NCBI GenBank assembly: GCA_937125455.1
Contig: CAKZLK010000038.1
Coordinates: 1 to 64,000, forward strand
Source of the DNA: an uncultured Aequorivita sp.
Lineage (GTDB): Bacteria > Bacteroidota > Bacteroidia > Flavobacteriales > Flavobacteriaceae
Reading direction: 5' to 3'
DNA length: 64,000 nt
A program made the position numbers and the translations under genes. Positions 1 through 7,503 of the stretch are shown here, piece by piece (position 1 is the first letter of the stretch; every line of letters starts with the position of its first letter). The notes beneath the pieces are model-generated. The model was not told where the DNA came from and did no database searches. It saw only the letters and a program-made list of their open reading frames with translations.

Positions 1-50
1 CACTAACTATAATAGAGACATTAAAAATCAATAATTTAAATTTTAAGAAA

Positions 51-263
51 ATGGAAAACACAAAGAAATTAATTCAAGTTCTAACAAGAATTCAAATAAT
101 CAGCAGCATTGTTTGGGCTATTCTACTAATCACTTGCTACCAAGTAGTGGGGGAGTCATATAAAGAGATTAGCCTTATTTTAATCTGCGGTTTCTTTATT
201 GAATTTTTACTTATAAGTTCATCTAAAAACAATTTGAAAAAGGTAAAAAGCGAAAAGGTATAA
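51..263 (+). CDS. small two-helix membrane protein, unknown function
   Basis: A 70-residue protein that I do not recognise. Two hydrophobic stretches (about residues 15-33 and 40-56) predict two membrane passes, followed by a lysine-rich tail. It lies 38 bp upstream of an ECF sigma factor and faces the same way, so it may be the first gene of a four-gene unit (small membrane protein, sigma factor, membrane protein, M23 peptidase). The lysine-rich start and tail suit a cytoplasmic location for both ends. No catalytic motif is visible. The gene could extend no further upstream because the window starts 50 bp before it. Confidence 0.55.
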   Translation: MENTKKLIQVLTRIQIISSIVWAILLITCYQVVGESYKEISLILICGFFIEFLLISSSKNNLKKVKSEKV

Positions 264-301
264 TCAAATGATAGTATTGATATTCTGTAACATCTAATCC
301 A

Positions 302-811
302 ATGGGGAAACAAAACGATGATATATTTTTTGAAGAAATTCTTGAAAGGAATAAGTATAAAATATACAGGATTTGTAATATTTATGCTGTTTCTCCAATA
401 GAACCACAAGACCTTTTTCAAGAAGTTATTTTTGAAATTTGGAAATCTCTTAAAAACTTCAAAGGTAAATCATCGATTGATACGTGGATATACAAAATTA
501 CTGTTAATGTTTGTTTGCGTAAAAAAATGAAATTTGATAAAAGCAATAGCAAAACAGACCGATTTGAATCTATTCATTTTATACCCGTAGAAAAAGAAAT
601 TGACACTTCTGAACAAGAAAAATTTAAATATTTAAAAGAATGTATTTCAACATTAAATGAAACGGACACTTCACTTATTGTCCTTTATTTAGATGATTTA
701 TCCTATAGGGAAATTGCAGAAATTACAGGATTATCAGAAAATCATATCGCAGTTAAAATGAAGCGAATTAGAAAAAAATTATTCAAATGTATCACTCCAA
801 AAATCAATTAA
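302..811 (+). CDS. ECF-type RNA polymerase sigma factor
   Basis: A 169-residue sigma-70 family protein of the extracytoplasmic-function type, which directs RNA polymerase to a small regulon. Region 2 is visible at about residues 15-65 (PQDLFQEVIFEIWKSL, then a DTWIYKITVN motif). Region 4 with its helix-turn-helix is at about 115-160 (YLDDLSYREIAEITGLSENH). The length is normal for the family. The next gene starts 1 bp after the stop and encodes a membrane protein, the usual place for an anti-sigma or sensor partner. A paralogous pair is found at 44752-45246 and 44101-44745. Family assignment is sound; the stimulus is unknown. Confidence 0.9.
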   Translation: MGKQNDDIFFEEILERNKYKIYRICNIYAVSPIEPQDLFQEVIFEIWKSLKNFKGKSSIDTWIYKITVNVCLRKKMKFDKSNSKTDRFESIHFIPVEKEIDTSEQEKFKYLKECISTLNETDTSLIVLYLDDLSYREIAEITGLSENHIAVKMKRIRKKLFKCITPKIN

Positions 812-812
812 A

Positions 813-1445
813 ATGTTAGAAAAAGAATTAAAGGATATTTGGAATAATGCTTCTCAAACAGCACAAATATCAATTGAAACAAACCTGCTGGTTGAAGAAT
901 TAAATACGAGAATAAATGGTATCCAGAAAAAGATAAGAAAAAGAGATATTAGAGAGATTGCTGCCTCAATCTTTGGTATACTTCTTTTTGGGTATTTATT
1001 TTTCGAAATTCCGTTTCCAATTACCAAACTCGCTTGTGGTTTGGCAATCACTTGGTTTGTATTCGTTATTTTAAAATTCAGAAAATCAAAAACACAGAAT
1101 ATTAAAACTGATTTTTCATTAGCATTAACGGAGCAACTTAAACATCAGAAAACAATGATGGTACAGCAAGCAAAACTATTAGATTCTGCTTTGTATTGGT
1201 ATGCTATTCCTCCTTTTATTATGAATTTTATATTCATTCTAGGGTTAGAAAACCCAACTGATTATAATTGGACCAATAGTATCGCAGAAAGCTTATTGCC
1301 TCTTACTTCTAATTTAAAAACAATAACAATAATAGGTTTAGCATTATTTTATGCATTTACTTTTTGGGTAAATAAAAGAGCCTTAAACAAGGATGTAAAT
1401 CCTGCGATAAAGAGCATTGAAAAAATGCAACAACAAATAAAATAA
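813..1445 (+). CDS. membrane protein, probable partner of the upstream sigma factor
   Basis: A 210-residue protein with a charged N-terminal segment of about 45 residues and four predicted membrane helices (about 48-66, 68-86, 127-148, 170-188). The cytoplasmic N-terminus starting MLEKELKDIWNN is typical of Bacteroidetes proteins encoded next to ECF sigma factors, and these are inferred to act as anti-sigma or sensor partners. It follows the sigma gene with a 1-bp gap and precedes the M23 peptidase gene by 5 bp, so the three are almost certainly co-transcribed. No zinc-binding anti-sigma motif (HxxxCxxC) is present, so the anti-sigma role rests on context only. Confidence 0.6.
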   Translation: MLEKELKDIWNNASQTAQISIETNLLVEELNTRINGIQKKIRKRDIREIAASIFGILLFGYLFFEIPFPITKLACGLAITWFVFVILKFRKSKTQNIKTDFSLALTEQLKHQKTMMVQQAKLLDSALYWYAIPPFIMNFIFILGLENPTDYNWTNSIAESLLPLTSNLKTITIIGLALFYAFTFWVNKRALNKDVNPAIKSIEKMQQQIK

Positions 1446-1450
1446 CAATA

Positions 1451-2419
1451 ATGAAACATATCATATTTATACTAATAGCCTTTTTATTTATCAATAACAC
1501 TTTTGCTCAAAAAGAGAGTGAAATATCAAAAACTGTATCAAATAATTTTCAACAAAAATATAATGCCAATGATTATGAAGGTATTTTTAACATGTTTGCA
1601 AACGAAATGAAGAACGTTATGCCACACGAAAAAACGTTGGCTTTTTTACGCGGATTAAAATCGGAAGCTGGTGATATTAAAACAAAATCTTTTGTAAAAT
1701 ATGGGCAACCAAACGTTGCATTATACAAAACAAACTTCGAACGTATTGTAGTTGCTCTATATATTTCTGTAGATGAAAATTCAAATATAAACGGATTAAT
1801 GGTAAAACCTTTTCAGGAAGAAAAATTACCAGCGCTTACTCGTAATGTTTCTAAATTAAAACTGCCTTTTAATGAAGAGTGGACAGTACTTTGGGGAGGA
1901 GACACCAAAGAACTAAATTATCACGTGATTGACGAAGCGCAAAAAAATGCTTTTGATTTTGTTATTACCAATCCACAAGGCAAAAGCTATAAAAATGATG
2001 GTAAAAGCAATGAAGATTTTTATGCTTTTGGGAAACAACTTATTGCACCAACAGACGGAGAAGTTGTGTTAGTGGTTGATGGCATTAAAGATAACAAATC
2101 AGGAACAGCAAATCCATTATATGTTCCGGGAAATACAGTTATTATAAAAACCAAGAACAATGAATATTTGTTCTTCGCACATTTTAAAAAACATTCCATT
2201 GTTGTAAAGCAAGGACAAATGGTAAAACAAGGAGATTTATTAGGTCTATGTGGAAATTCTGGAAATTCTACAGAACCACATATACATTTTCACATTCAAA
2301 ATGTTGAAGATATTAATAACGCTACTGGAGCTAAATCCTACTTTGAAAACATTTTAGTAAATGGAGAAATGAAAAAAGATTATTCCCCAGTTAAAAAGGA
2401 AAAAGTAAAAAACAAATAG
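1451..2419 (+). CDS. secreted M23 family metallopeptidase with DUF3887-like N-domain
   Basis: A 322-residue exported protein. Signal peptide about residues 1-19, ending TFAQ. Residues 25-125 resemble the DUF3887 domain often found ahead of peptidases. Residues 150-300 form an M23/LytM fold. Visible zinc-site elements are H158 with a QKNAFDF segment (D169) and the HxH motif at H277-H279 in EPHIHFHI; H244 in FFAHF is the other conserved histidine. M23 enzymes cut peptidoglycan peptide bridges or other glycine-rich peptides. It is the last gene of the sigma-factor unit, suggesting envelope-stress-linked expression. All key residues appear intact. Confidence 0.85.
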   Translation: MKHIIFILIAFLFINNTFAQKESEISKTVSNNFQQKYNANDYEGIFNMFANEMKNVMPHEKTLAFLRGLKSEAGDIKTKSFVKYGQPNVALYKTNFERIVVALYISVDENSNINGLMVKPFQEEKLPALTRNVSKLKLPFNEEWTVLWGGDTKELNYHVIDEAQKNAFDFVITNPQGKSYKNDGKSNEDFYAFGKQLIAPTDGEVVLVVDGIKDNKSGTANPLYVPGNTVIIKTKNNEYLFFAHFKKHSIVVKQGQMVKQGDLLGLCGNSGNSTEPHIHFHIQNVEDINNATGAKSYFENILVNGEMKKDYSPVKKEKVKNK

Positions 2420-2423
2420 AAAA

Positions 2424-2442
2424 CAACTGCCAATACCGTATC
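2424..2442 (+). repeat. possible remnant of a cassette junction
   Basis: The gap between the M23 peptidase and the serine hydrolase carries the string CAACTGCCAATACCGTATC. It resembles the outer arm of the foldable junction element at 4441-4571 (TGCTAAC) with substitutions. It is short and imperfect, so on its own it is weak; it counts only because similar strings recur at other junctions in the first 8 kb. Confidence 0.25.
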
Positions 2443-2444
2443 TT

Positions 2445-3620
2445 ATGAAAAGCAAAAAACAACATAAAATTATGTGTAGACTCGTAAATTCACAAATCCT
2501 ACCCGTTATTGGGTTGGCCATCACAATGACCATAGGACCCTACTCCTTTGCACAGCAAACCTCTAACGAGGATTCAATTTCACAAGAACCATCCCAATTG
2601 AATCAGAATGAGCATGAAGTACCTATGGGGAATAAAATTCACGAACTTCCGCAGGGATTGCCCTTTGCCGCATTTAGTGCAGGTGGAGAAAAAGAAAAAG
2701 CATTGGAAGATTTTATGACTGAACAGAAAGTAGCCGGCTTCCTCATTTTACAGGATGGAAAGATCCGATTGGAACGCTACGCTCTTGGGCACAGCGAATC
2801 AAACCTGTGGTCGTCATTGTCTGTTGCAAAGTCAGTAACGAGCACCCTTGTGGGTGCTGCCATCAAGGATGGTTACATCAAAAGTGTGGATGACTACGTA
2901 ACGGACTACATCCCTGATCTAAAAGGCAGTGCATACGACAGTGTGACTATCCGCCATTTATTGACCATGACCACCGGTGTACGATGGAACGAGAACTATA
3001 CAGATCCGGATTCTGACATCGCCAAGTTTGATAAAGATCCGATAGAACCGGGCATGAATGCAACCGTAAGTTATATGCGACGTTTACCAGCCGAGGCAGA
3101 ACCCGGCACAAAATGGGTGTATAGTACAGGTGAAACGCACCTGCTGGGTGTCCTTGTCAGTTCAGCTACCCATCAAACCTTATCCCACTACCTATCCTCC
3201 AAGATCTGGATTCCGTATGGTATGGAGCAGACGGCCACATGGAGACTGGATCGAACCGGCCAAGAAATGGCAGGCTGTTGCCTCCAAATGCGGCTGCGTG
3301 ATTTCGCAAGATTCGGACAATTTGTTCTAGAAGACGGACGCATCAATGGTAAATCCATTGTCCCAGACGGTTGGTTCGACACAGCAACCCAAATACAAGT
3401 TCCGCTTTGGCCCGGCGCGGGCTATGGATATGGGTGGTGGATCTTTAATGGTGATAGTTTCGAGGCATTGGGGATTCATGGCCAGATGATCTATATCGAC
3501 CCTTCAAGGAAACTTGTAATTGCAGTAAACAGTGCATGGCCGGAAGCCGAGAGTAACGAACGATATATAGCAGTCGCTAATTTCGTAAAATCCATTACTG
3601 ACGAGATTGATAAAGAGTAA
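2445..3620 (+). CDS. exported serine hydrolase, class C beta-lactamase family
   Basis: A 391-residue penicillin-binding-protein-like hydrolase. There is an N-terminal signal peptide (hydrophobic core about residues 17-36, ending FAQQ). Motif 1 SxxK is S126-V-A-K129. Motif 2 is YST in KWVYSTGE. Motif 3 is HGQ in GIHGQM, in place of KTG. Such proteins include esterases, D-amino acid peptidases and 6-aminohexanoate hydrolases; a true beta-lactamase is not indicated. Base composition is visibly richer in G+C than its neighbours (for example around 3410-3440), suggesting separate acquisition. An alternative start is the internal ATG at 2472, which also leaves a signal peptide. Confidence 0.85.
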   Translation: MKSKKQHKIMCRLVNSQILPVIGLAITMTIGPYSFAQQTSNEDSISQEPSQLNQNEHEVPMGNKIHELPQGLPFAAFSAGGEKEKALEDFMTEQKVAGFLILQDGKIRLERYALGHSESNLWSSLSVAKSVTSTLVGAAIKDGYIKSVDDYVTDYIPDLKGSAYDSVTIRHLLTMTTGVRWNENYTDPDSDIAKFDKDPIEPGMNATVSYMRRLPAEAEPGTKWVYSTGETHLLGVLVSSATHQTLSHYLSSKIWIPYGMEQTATWRLDRTGQEMAGCCLQMRLRDFARFGQFVLEDGRINGKSIVPDGWFDTATQIQVPLWPGAGYGYGWWIFNGDSFEALGIHGQMIYIDPSRKLVIAVNSAWPEAESNERYIAVANFVKSITDEIDKE

Positions 3621-3655
3621 AAGGACATTTTTCGCAACGAAACCATAGCCTAAAT

Positions 3656-3667
3656 GTTAGCAGCAAC
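3656..3667 (+). repeat. attC-like outer arm (GTTAGCAGCAAC)
   Basis: This string lies 13 bp ahead of the first SnoaL gene. The same GTTAGCAGCAA string closes the large foldable element at 4566-4576, 15 bp ahead of the Crp/Fnr gene. Two unrelated genes therefore start just after the same core string, as cassettes do. No partner arm or stem is present here, so it would be a lone half-site. Confidence 0.35.
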
Positions 3668-3680
3668 TTAAAAAAAGACG

Positions 3681-4094
3681 ATGAACAAAGAATCTTTCCT
3701 TAGGGAATTTATGAATGACATTTGGAATAAAAAGAATTTTGAAAAAGTTGAACAATATGTTCATCCTGAATATACGATTCATCTTGATACAACTGACCCT
3801 TGGGAAGGACAAACTCTATCTCATTCAGAATTCAAAGAACGGTTGAGTTTTTCATTCAACTCATTTCCTGATATGAATTTTGAAATAACATCTGCAATTC
3901 CAGAAGAAAATCACGTTGCTATAACTTGGATATTAAATGGAACAAACCTTGGTATGATAGGAGAATATCCGCCAACTAAAAAGTCAATTAATACAAAAGG
4001 GGTAACAATTTATCATTTCAAAGACAATTTAATTTGTGGGCATACTCAAGTTTTTGACAGAGTAACTGTTATGAAACAATTAGGATTTATGTAA
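3681..4094 (+). CDS. SnoaL-like ester cyclase family protein, copy 1
   Basis: A 137-residue single-domain protein of the SnoaL-like polyketide cyclase/ester cyclase fold (NTF2-like superfamily). Family hallmarks are IWNKKNF near the N-terminus, HPEYTIHLDTTDPWEG, SFPDMNFEI, a GTNLGMIGEYPPT loop, and an ending in QLGFM. The natural substrate of such stand-alone Bacteroidetes members is unknown. The stop is followed after 1 bp by the GIY-YIG gene, so the two form a unit. The unit is duplicated at 6209-6962, and a third, more diverged copy lacking the partner is at 11986-12399. Confidence 0.85.
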   Translation: MNKESFLREFMNDIWNKKNFEKVEQYVHPEYTIHLDTTDPWEGQTLSHSEFKERLSFSFNSFPDMNFEITSAIPEENHVAITWILNGTNLGMIGEYPPTKKSINTKGVTIYHFKDNLICGHTQVFDRVTVMKQLGFM

Positions 4095-4450
4095 TATGAA
4101 AACAAAAAAAGAACTTAAAGAAGAGTACAAACAAATGAAAATTCCTATGGGAGTTTTTCAAATAAAAAATATTAAAAACAACAAAGTTCTGATTGACCAT
4201 AGTATTGATATGGAATCAAAATGGAACAGGCATAAAATGGAACTCAAATTTGGGAACCATAGGAATAGAAGTTTCCAAAAAGTTTGGAATGAGTATGGAG
4301 AGGAAAATTTTGTTTTTGAGGTATTATCCGAACTAATAAAAAGTGAAGAGGAAAATATTAATTACAATAAAAAATTAAAAACCTTTCAAGATATGGTAAT
4401 TGAAGAGTTGGATATTGAAAGAATCTATAAATAAAAGCAGGTGCTAACAA
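3798..4450 (+). repeat. long direct repeat, copy A (partner 6326-6978)
   Basis: By eye these 653 bases match 6326-6978 at a constant offset of 2528 with only two mismatches (4380 and 4384), covering most of the SnoaL gene, all of the GIY-YIG gene and the tail GTGCTAACAA. Upstream of 3798 the two copies diverge sharply (many differences within 117 bp). The identity stops abruptly at 4450, inside the attC-like site. The sharp change in divergence suggests recent gene conversion or recombination between the copies. Confidence 0.9.
4096..4434 (+). CDS. degenerate GIY-YIG nuclease-family protein, copy 1
   Basis: A 112-residue protein resembling the short GIY-YIG-like family found in Bacteroidetes and Firmicutes. 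The GIY strand appears as MGVFQIKN (residues 18-25), and the second motif as KVLIDHSIDM where active nucleases have YIG followed by an arginine-bearing helix. A conserved tail GEENFVFEVLSEL carries the likely metal-binding glutamate. Because both tyrosines and the YIG glycine are replaced, nuclease activity is doubtful. It is coupled by a 1-bp gap to the SnoaL gene and is almost identical to 6624-6962. Function unknown. Confidence 0.7.
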   Translation: MKTKKELKEEYKQMKIPMGVFQIKNIKNNKVLIDHSIDMESKWNRHKMELKFGNHRNRSFQKVWNEYGEENFVFEVLSELIKSEEENINYNKKLKTFQDMVIEELDIERIYK

Positions 4451-4571
4451 TTTATAAAAATAATGCTTAGTTTATTGCATAATCAAAGGTTAGTGCGTTT
4501 GCTAGCTTCTGATTTTCCTTCGGAAAATCCTCGCATACAAAACCGCACTATTCTTATACAATCACGTTAGC
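4441..4571 (+). repeat. attC-like foldable recombination site
   Basis: A 131-bp gap element with nested inverted repeats. The outer arms are GCTAAC (4443-4448) and GTTAGC (4566-4571). The middle arms are TAGTGCG (4491-4497) and CGCACTA (4544-4550). The inner hairpin is GATTTTCC-TTC-GGAAAATC (4511-4529). Size, complementary ends and a gene start directly downstream are like integron attC sites; the outer arms only partly fit the published core consensus (RYYYAAC and GTTRRRY). No integron integrase gene lies in the window. It could instead be a flavobacterial palindromic repeat family unrelated to integrons. Confidence 0.55.
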
Positions 4572-4591
4572 AGCAAGCGCAAAAAACAAAT

Positions 4592-5161
4592 ATGCCATTA
4601 ACAGATACAATAGATCAAGTAGTCAATCTGACGAAGGATGAAAAATTAGCTATCGAAAAGTATTTTAAGGCTAAACCCTTATCCAAAGGAGAATTATGGA
4701 TTAAAGAAGGTCAACACTGTAACCATATAGCTTTTATTAAAAAAGGAATTTGTCGGATATTCTATAATGACCAAGACGGGAATGAAATCAGTTGTTTCTT
4801 TATGCCTGAAAACAACTTCATTTCTTCGTATACCAGTTTTTTAACGCTAACCCCAACCAAGGAAAATATTGAAGCTGTGGAGGATGTAGAAATGCTGGTT
4901 ATTAATAGAGAAGATTTAGAGAAATTATCTAAAGAGGTTCCAAAAGTTCAAATCTGGAGAAGAGTTATTGCTGAGAACCTATTTATTCTTTTGGAAAGAC
5001 GTATTTCAATGCTTCAATCCAAAACGGCACAAGAGCGTTATGAAAATATGATTAAAGAAAATGGCGATATCCTTCTAAAAGTACCATTACAATACACCGC
5101 TAGTTTTCTTGGAGTTACCCCACAACACCTTAGTAGATTAAGAAAAAATAGTATAAAGTGA
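4592..5161 (+). CDS. Crp/Fnr family cyclic-nucleotide-binding-domain transcription regulator
   Basis: A 189-residue regulator. Residues 25-120 form a cupin-like cNMP-binding domain (GELWIKEGQHCNHIAFIKKG, then ISCFFMPENNFISS). Residues 145-187 hold a helix-turn-helix (PLQYTASFLGVTPQHLSRLRK). No FeS cysteine cluster of the Fnr type is seen, and the canonical cAMP-contact arginine is not evident, so it may sense protein or redox state rather than cAMP. It sits directly after the attC-like site and 91 bp upstream of an epimerase-family gene that is its likely regulatory target. This regulator plus reductase arrangement is common in Bacteroidetes. Confidence 0.88.
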   Translation: MPLTDTIDQVVNLTKDEKLAIEKYFKAKPLSKGELWIKEGQHCNHIAFIKKGICRIFYNDQDGNEISCFFMPENNFISSYTSFLTLTPTKENIEAVEDVEMLVINREDLEKLSKEVPKVQIWRRVIAENLFILLERRISMLQSKTAQERYENMIKENGDILLKVPLQYTASFLGVTPQHLSRLRKNSIK

Positions 5162-5201
5162 TTTCTTAACATTTGTTCAGTGGCTAGACATTTAGCTCAC
5201 C

Positions 5202-5209
5202 TACCTTTG
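5202..5209 (+). promoter_or_regulatory. candidate Bacteroidetes -7 box (TACCTTTG)
   Basis: A perfect TAnnTTTG match in the 91-bp gap before the epimerase gene, 43 bp ahead of its ATG. A TTTG is present at 5172-5175 but at a spacing longer than the usual -33 to -7 distance. It would allow the epimerase to be transcribed separately from the regulator. Confidence 0.35.
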
Positions 5210-5252
5210 TGGTGTAATTAAGTGATAGCACTCAACTATAAAATTAGAGCAA

Positions 5253-6179
5253 ATGGAAAGTAAGATTCATACCGTACTTGGAGCGAATGGAGCAATTGGA
5301 AAAGCCGTAATAAAGGAACTAGAAATTCGTCAACTTCAAATAAGAAAAGTTAGTACAAAACCTACCTGGGTTCAAGCAGATTTACTTCGTAAAGAAGACG
5401 CTGAGAAAGCCATTGATGGCAGCAGTTACGTTTATCTCTGCATAGGCCTTCCATACAATGCTAAGGTTTGGGAAACTCAATGGCCTCAGGTCATGCAAAA
5501 TGTGATTGACGCCTGTGAAAAGGCTCAAGCTAAGCTGATATTTTTAGATAATATCTATATGTACGCTTCGCCTTTACCTGTTCCGTTTGATGAAAGCACG
5601 CCTCAAAACCCTAATTCAAAAAAAGGAAAAGCTCGTAAACAAACTGCTGATTTAATGATAAAAGCCTTAAGAGATAATAAGATTAAAGGACTCATTGGGC
5701 GCTCTGCTGATTTTTACGGAGAAGGCGCTATAAATAGCCCCTTTTATATTTCTTTTTTGGAGCGAATGTTACAAAATAAAGGGCCACAGACTATGGTTTC
5801 GGCTGATATAGAACATACATATGCCGATGTTCTTGATAATGGAAGAGCTTTAGTGGAATTAGCTTTGAATGATGATTGCTACGGTGAGGTATGGCATTTA
5901 CCGGTTGGAGAACCAATAACGACAAATGGAATGCTTGCAATATTTAATAAAAAATTGGGCAGCAATTTTGAAGTGAGTGTGATGCCAACATTATTAAAAA
6001 AAATACTGTCCATTTTTATACCTATTATAAAAGAAGCTAAAGAAATGGAGTATCAGTTTGAGCAGAAATACGTCATGTCTGATCATAAATTCAGAAAGAG
6101 ATTTCCCAATTTTAAAGTTTCTTCTTATCAGGATGGAGTTAATAGAATGGTGGAATCGTTTAAATACATTGAAAAATAA
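5253..6179 (+). CDS. NAD(P)-dependent epimerase/dehydratase family protein
   Basis: A 308-residue atypical or extended short-chain dehydrogenase with an N-terminal Rossmann fold. The nucleotide-binding loop is LGANGAIGKAV (about residues 9-19), followed by the DLL and YLCIGLPY segments. The region LDNIYMYASPLPVPFDE is where the catalytic Tyr lies, and GRSADFYGEGA follows. The substrate is unknown; it could be a sugar-nucleotide or a small carbonyl compound. It is the likely target of the Crp/Fnr regulator just upstream. The start at 5253 gives a complete Rossmann strand directly after a short leader, so no longer start is needed. Confidence 0.85.
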   Translation: MESKIHTVLGANGAIGKAVIKELEIRQLQIRKVSTKPTWVQADLLRKEDAEKAIDGSSYVYLCIGLPYNAKVWETQWPQVMQNVIDACEKAQAKLIFLDNIYMYASPLPVPFDESTPQNPNSKKGKARKQTADLMIKALRDNKIKGLIGRSADFYGEGAINSPFYISFLERMLQNKGPQTMVSADIEHTYADVLDNGRALVELALNDDCYGEVWHLPVGEPITTNGMLAIFNKKLGSNFEVSVMPTLLKKILSIFIPIIKEAKEMEYQFEQKYVMSDHKFRKRFPNFKVSSYQDGVNRMVESFKYIEK

Positions 6180-6182
6180 AAT

Positions 6183-6195
6183 GCCAGCTGCTAAC
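6183..6195 (+). repeat. attC-like outer arm (GCCAGCTGCTAAC)
   Basis: Directly after the epimerase stop, 13 bp before the second SnoaL gene. GCTGCTAAC is the exact reverse complement of GTTAGCAGC, the core string before the first SnoaL gene and the Crp/Fnr gene. This suggests an inverted or recombined junction core. No stem is left here. Confidence 0.35.
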
Positions 6196-6208
6196 TAAAA
6201 AAAAGACG

Positions 6209-6622
6209 ATGAACAAAGTATCTTTTCTTCGGGAATTTATGACTGAAATATGGAATAAAAAGAATTTTCATAAAGTTGAACAATATGTTCATCCAGAATA
6301 TACGATTCATCTTGACACCACTGATCCTTGGGAAGGACAAACTCTATCTCATTCAGAATTCAAAGAACGGTTGAGTTTTTCATTCAACTCATTTCCTGAT
6401 ATGAATTTTGAAATAACATCTGCAATTCCAGAAGAAAATCACGTTGCTATAACTTGGATATTAAATGGAACAAACCTTGGTATGATAGGAGAATATCCGC
6501 CAACTAAAAAGTCAATTAATACAAAAGGGGTAACAATTTATCATTTCAAAGACAATTTAATTTGTGGGCATACTCAAGTTTTTGACAGAGTAACTGTTAT
6601 GAAACAATTAGGATTTATGTAA
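6209..6622 (+). CDS. SnoaL-like ester cyclase family protein, copy 2
   Basis: A 137-residue copy of the protein at 3681-4094. The first 40 residues carry several substitutions (VSFLREFMTE and NFHKVEQ versus ESFLREFMND and NFEKVEQ); from residue 35 onward the protein is identical. At DNA level the last 297 bases match copy 1 exactly by eye. It is coupled with a 1-bp gap to the second GIY-YIG gene. That the N-terminal part diverged while the rest stayed identical argues for conversion between copies rather than one simple recent duplication. Confidence 0.85.
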   Translation: MNKVSFLREFMTEIWNKKNFHKVEQYVHPEYTIHLDTTDPWEGQTLSHSEFKERLSFSFNSFPDMNFEITSAIPEENHVAITWILNGTNLGMIGEYPPTKKSINTKGVTIYHFKDNLICGHTQVFDRVTVMKQLGFM

Positions 6623-6978
6623 TATGAAAACAAAAAAAGAACTTAAAGAAGAGTACAAACAAATGAAAATTCCTATGGGAGTTTTTCAAATAAAAAATAT
6701 TAAAAACAACAAAGTTCTGATTGACCATAGTATTGATATGGAATCAAAATGGAACAGGCATAAAATGGAACTCAAATTTGGGAACCATAGGAATAGAAGT
6801 TTCCAAAAAGTTTGGAATGAGTATGGAGAGGAAAATTTTGTTTTTGAGGTATTATCCGAACTAATAAAAAGTGAAGAGGAAAATATTAATTACAATAAAA
6901 AATTAAATACCCTTCAAGATATGGTAATTGAAGAGTTGGATATTGAAAGAATCTATAAATAAAAGCAGGTGCTAACAA
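6326..6978 (+). repeat. long direct repeat, copy B (partner 3798-4450)
   Basis: Second member of the 653-bp repeat. It ends with GTGCTAACAA at 6969-6978, where copy A continues into the foldable attC-like site but this copy continues into IS110-derived sequence. The break point thus lies in the attC-like outer arm. Confidence 0.9.
6624..6962 (+). CDS. degenerate GIY-YIG nuclease-family protein, copy 2
   Basis: A 112-residue protein differing from the copy at 4096-4434 at only two residues (NTLQDM here, KTFQDM there). It carries the same altered motifs: GVFQIKN for GIY and VLIDHS for YIG. It is the distal gene of the second SnoaL/GIY-YIG unit. The gene is followed 6 bp later by the outer arm of an attC-like site and then by a transposase remnant, so the downstream junction has been rebuilt. 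Confidence 0.7.
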   Translation: MKTKKELKEEYKQMKIPMGVFQIKNIKNNKVLIDHSIDMESKWNRHKMELKFGNHRNRSFQKVWNEYGEENFVFEVLSELIKSEEENINYNKKLNTLQDMVIEELDIERIYK

Positions 6979-6984
6979 AGAACT

Positions 6985-7449
6985 GAGTTAAAAAAAAAGG
7001 CTGTTTTTATCCCCATCCCTGGTATACTTTTCAATAACGTCAATTGATATTGTTGGTCTTGTTTTACCAGTTCCAGTGAGCGTGTCTCTATTCCCTTTAC
7101 CTCTTTATCCAAATGTTTTAAATCTCGTTTTAAAAATCGAAGAACTTATTTAGATGGCACTTCTAAAACCTCCTCTCCAAGAGGTTTATTCTTGGTTTGA
7201 GTGCGCTTCTTTAAACAATTGTCTAACAATCGGAATAACTGTATACATTCCGCTTGCGCATTTGTTAATGCTGTGTATTGAGGAACGTCATTAATTTGTC
7301 CATACTCATAAATAGCCTTAGCATCACTTTTAAGAATAATTTAAAGCCTTGTGCATCATTCTTAAAACTTTGATGTCCTTTTTATGGCTGTAAACATCAA
7401 ATAGGTCTTTACTGATGTCTATTCCGAAAATTTCTCTATTTTTATTCAT
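6985..7449 (-). pseudogene. IS110-family transposase, decayed and truncated
   Basis: Reading the minus strand from the ATG at 7449 gives MNKNREIFGIDISKDLFDVY, the typical N-terminus of IS110-type DEDD transposases including the first catalytic Asp in GIDISK. The frame then breaks after about 37 codons. A shifted frame continues as DAKAIYEYGQINDVP and further, has an in-frame stop near 7150, and resumes as LKRDLKHLDKEV. It ends with LTLLKSIPGMGIKTA, which opens the transposase_20 domain. Everything after that point is missing, so the catalytic C-terminal half is gone. Clearly inactive. Confidence 0.8.
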
Positions 7450-7503
7450 AAGAACTGAATTTTGAAATGACAATCTACTATGATTTCAACAACTTAAAAT
7501 CGA

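Noticed and set aside
137-421. A 94-codon minus-strand frame over the first two genes
   Set aside because: It is antisense to a sigma factor with clear family motifs, and has no recognisable domain.
2445-3620. A beta-lactamase resistance gene
   Set aside because: The third motif is HGQ rather than KTG and the protein resembles the wide serine hydrolase family, so resistance cannot be claimed.
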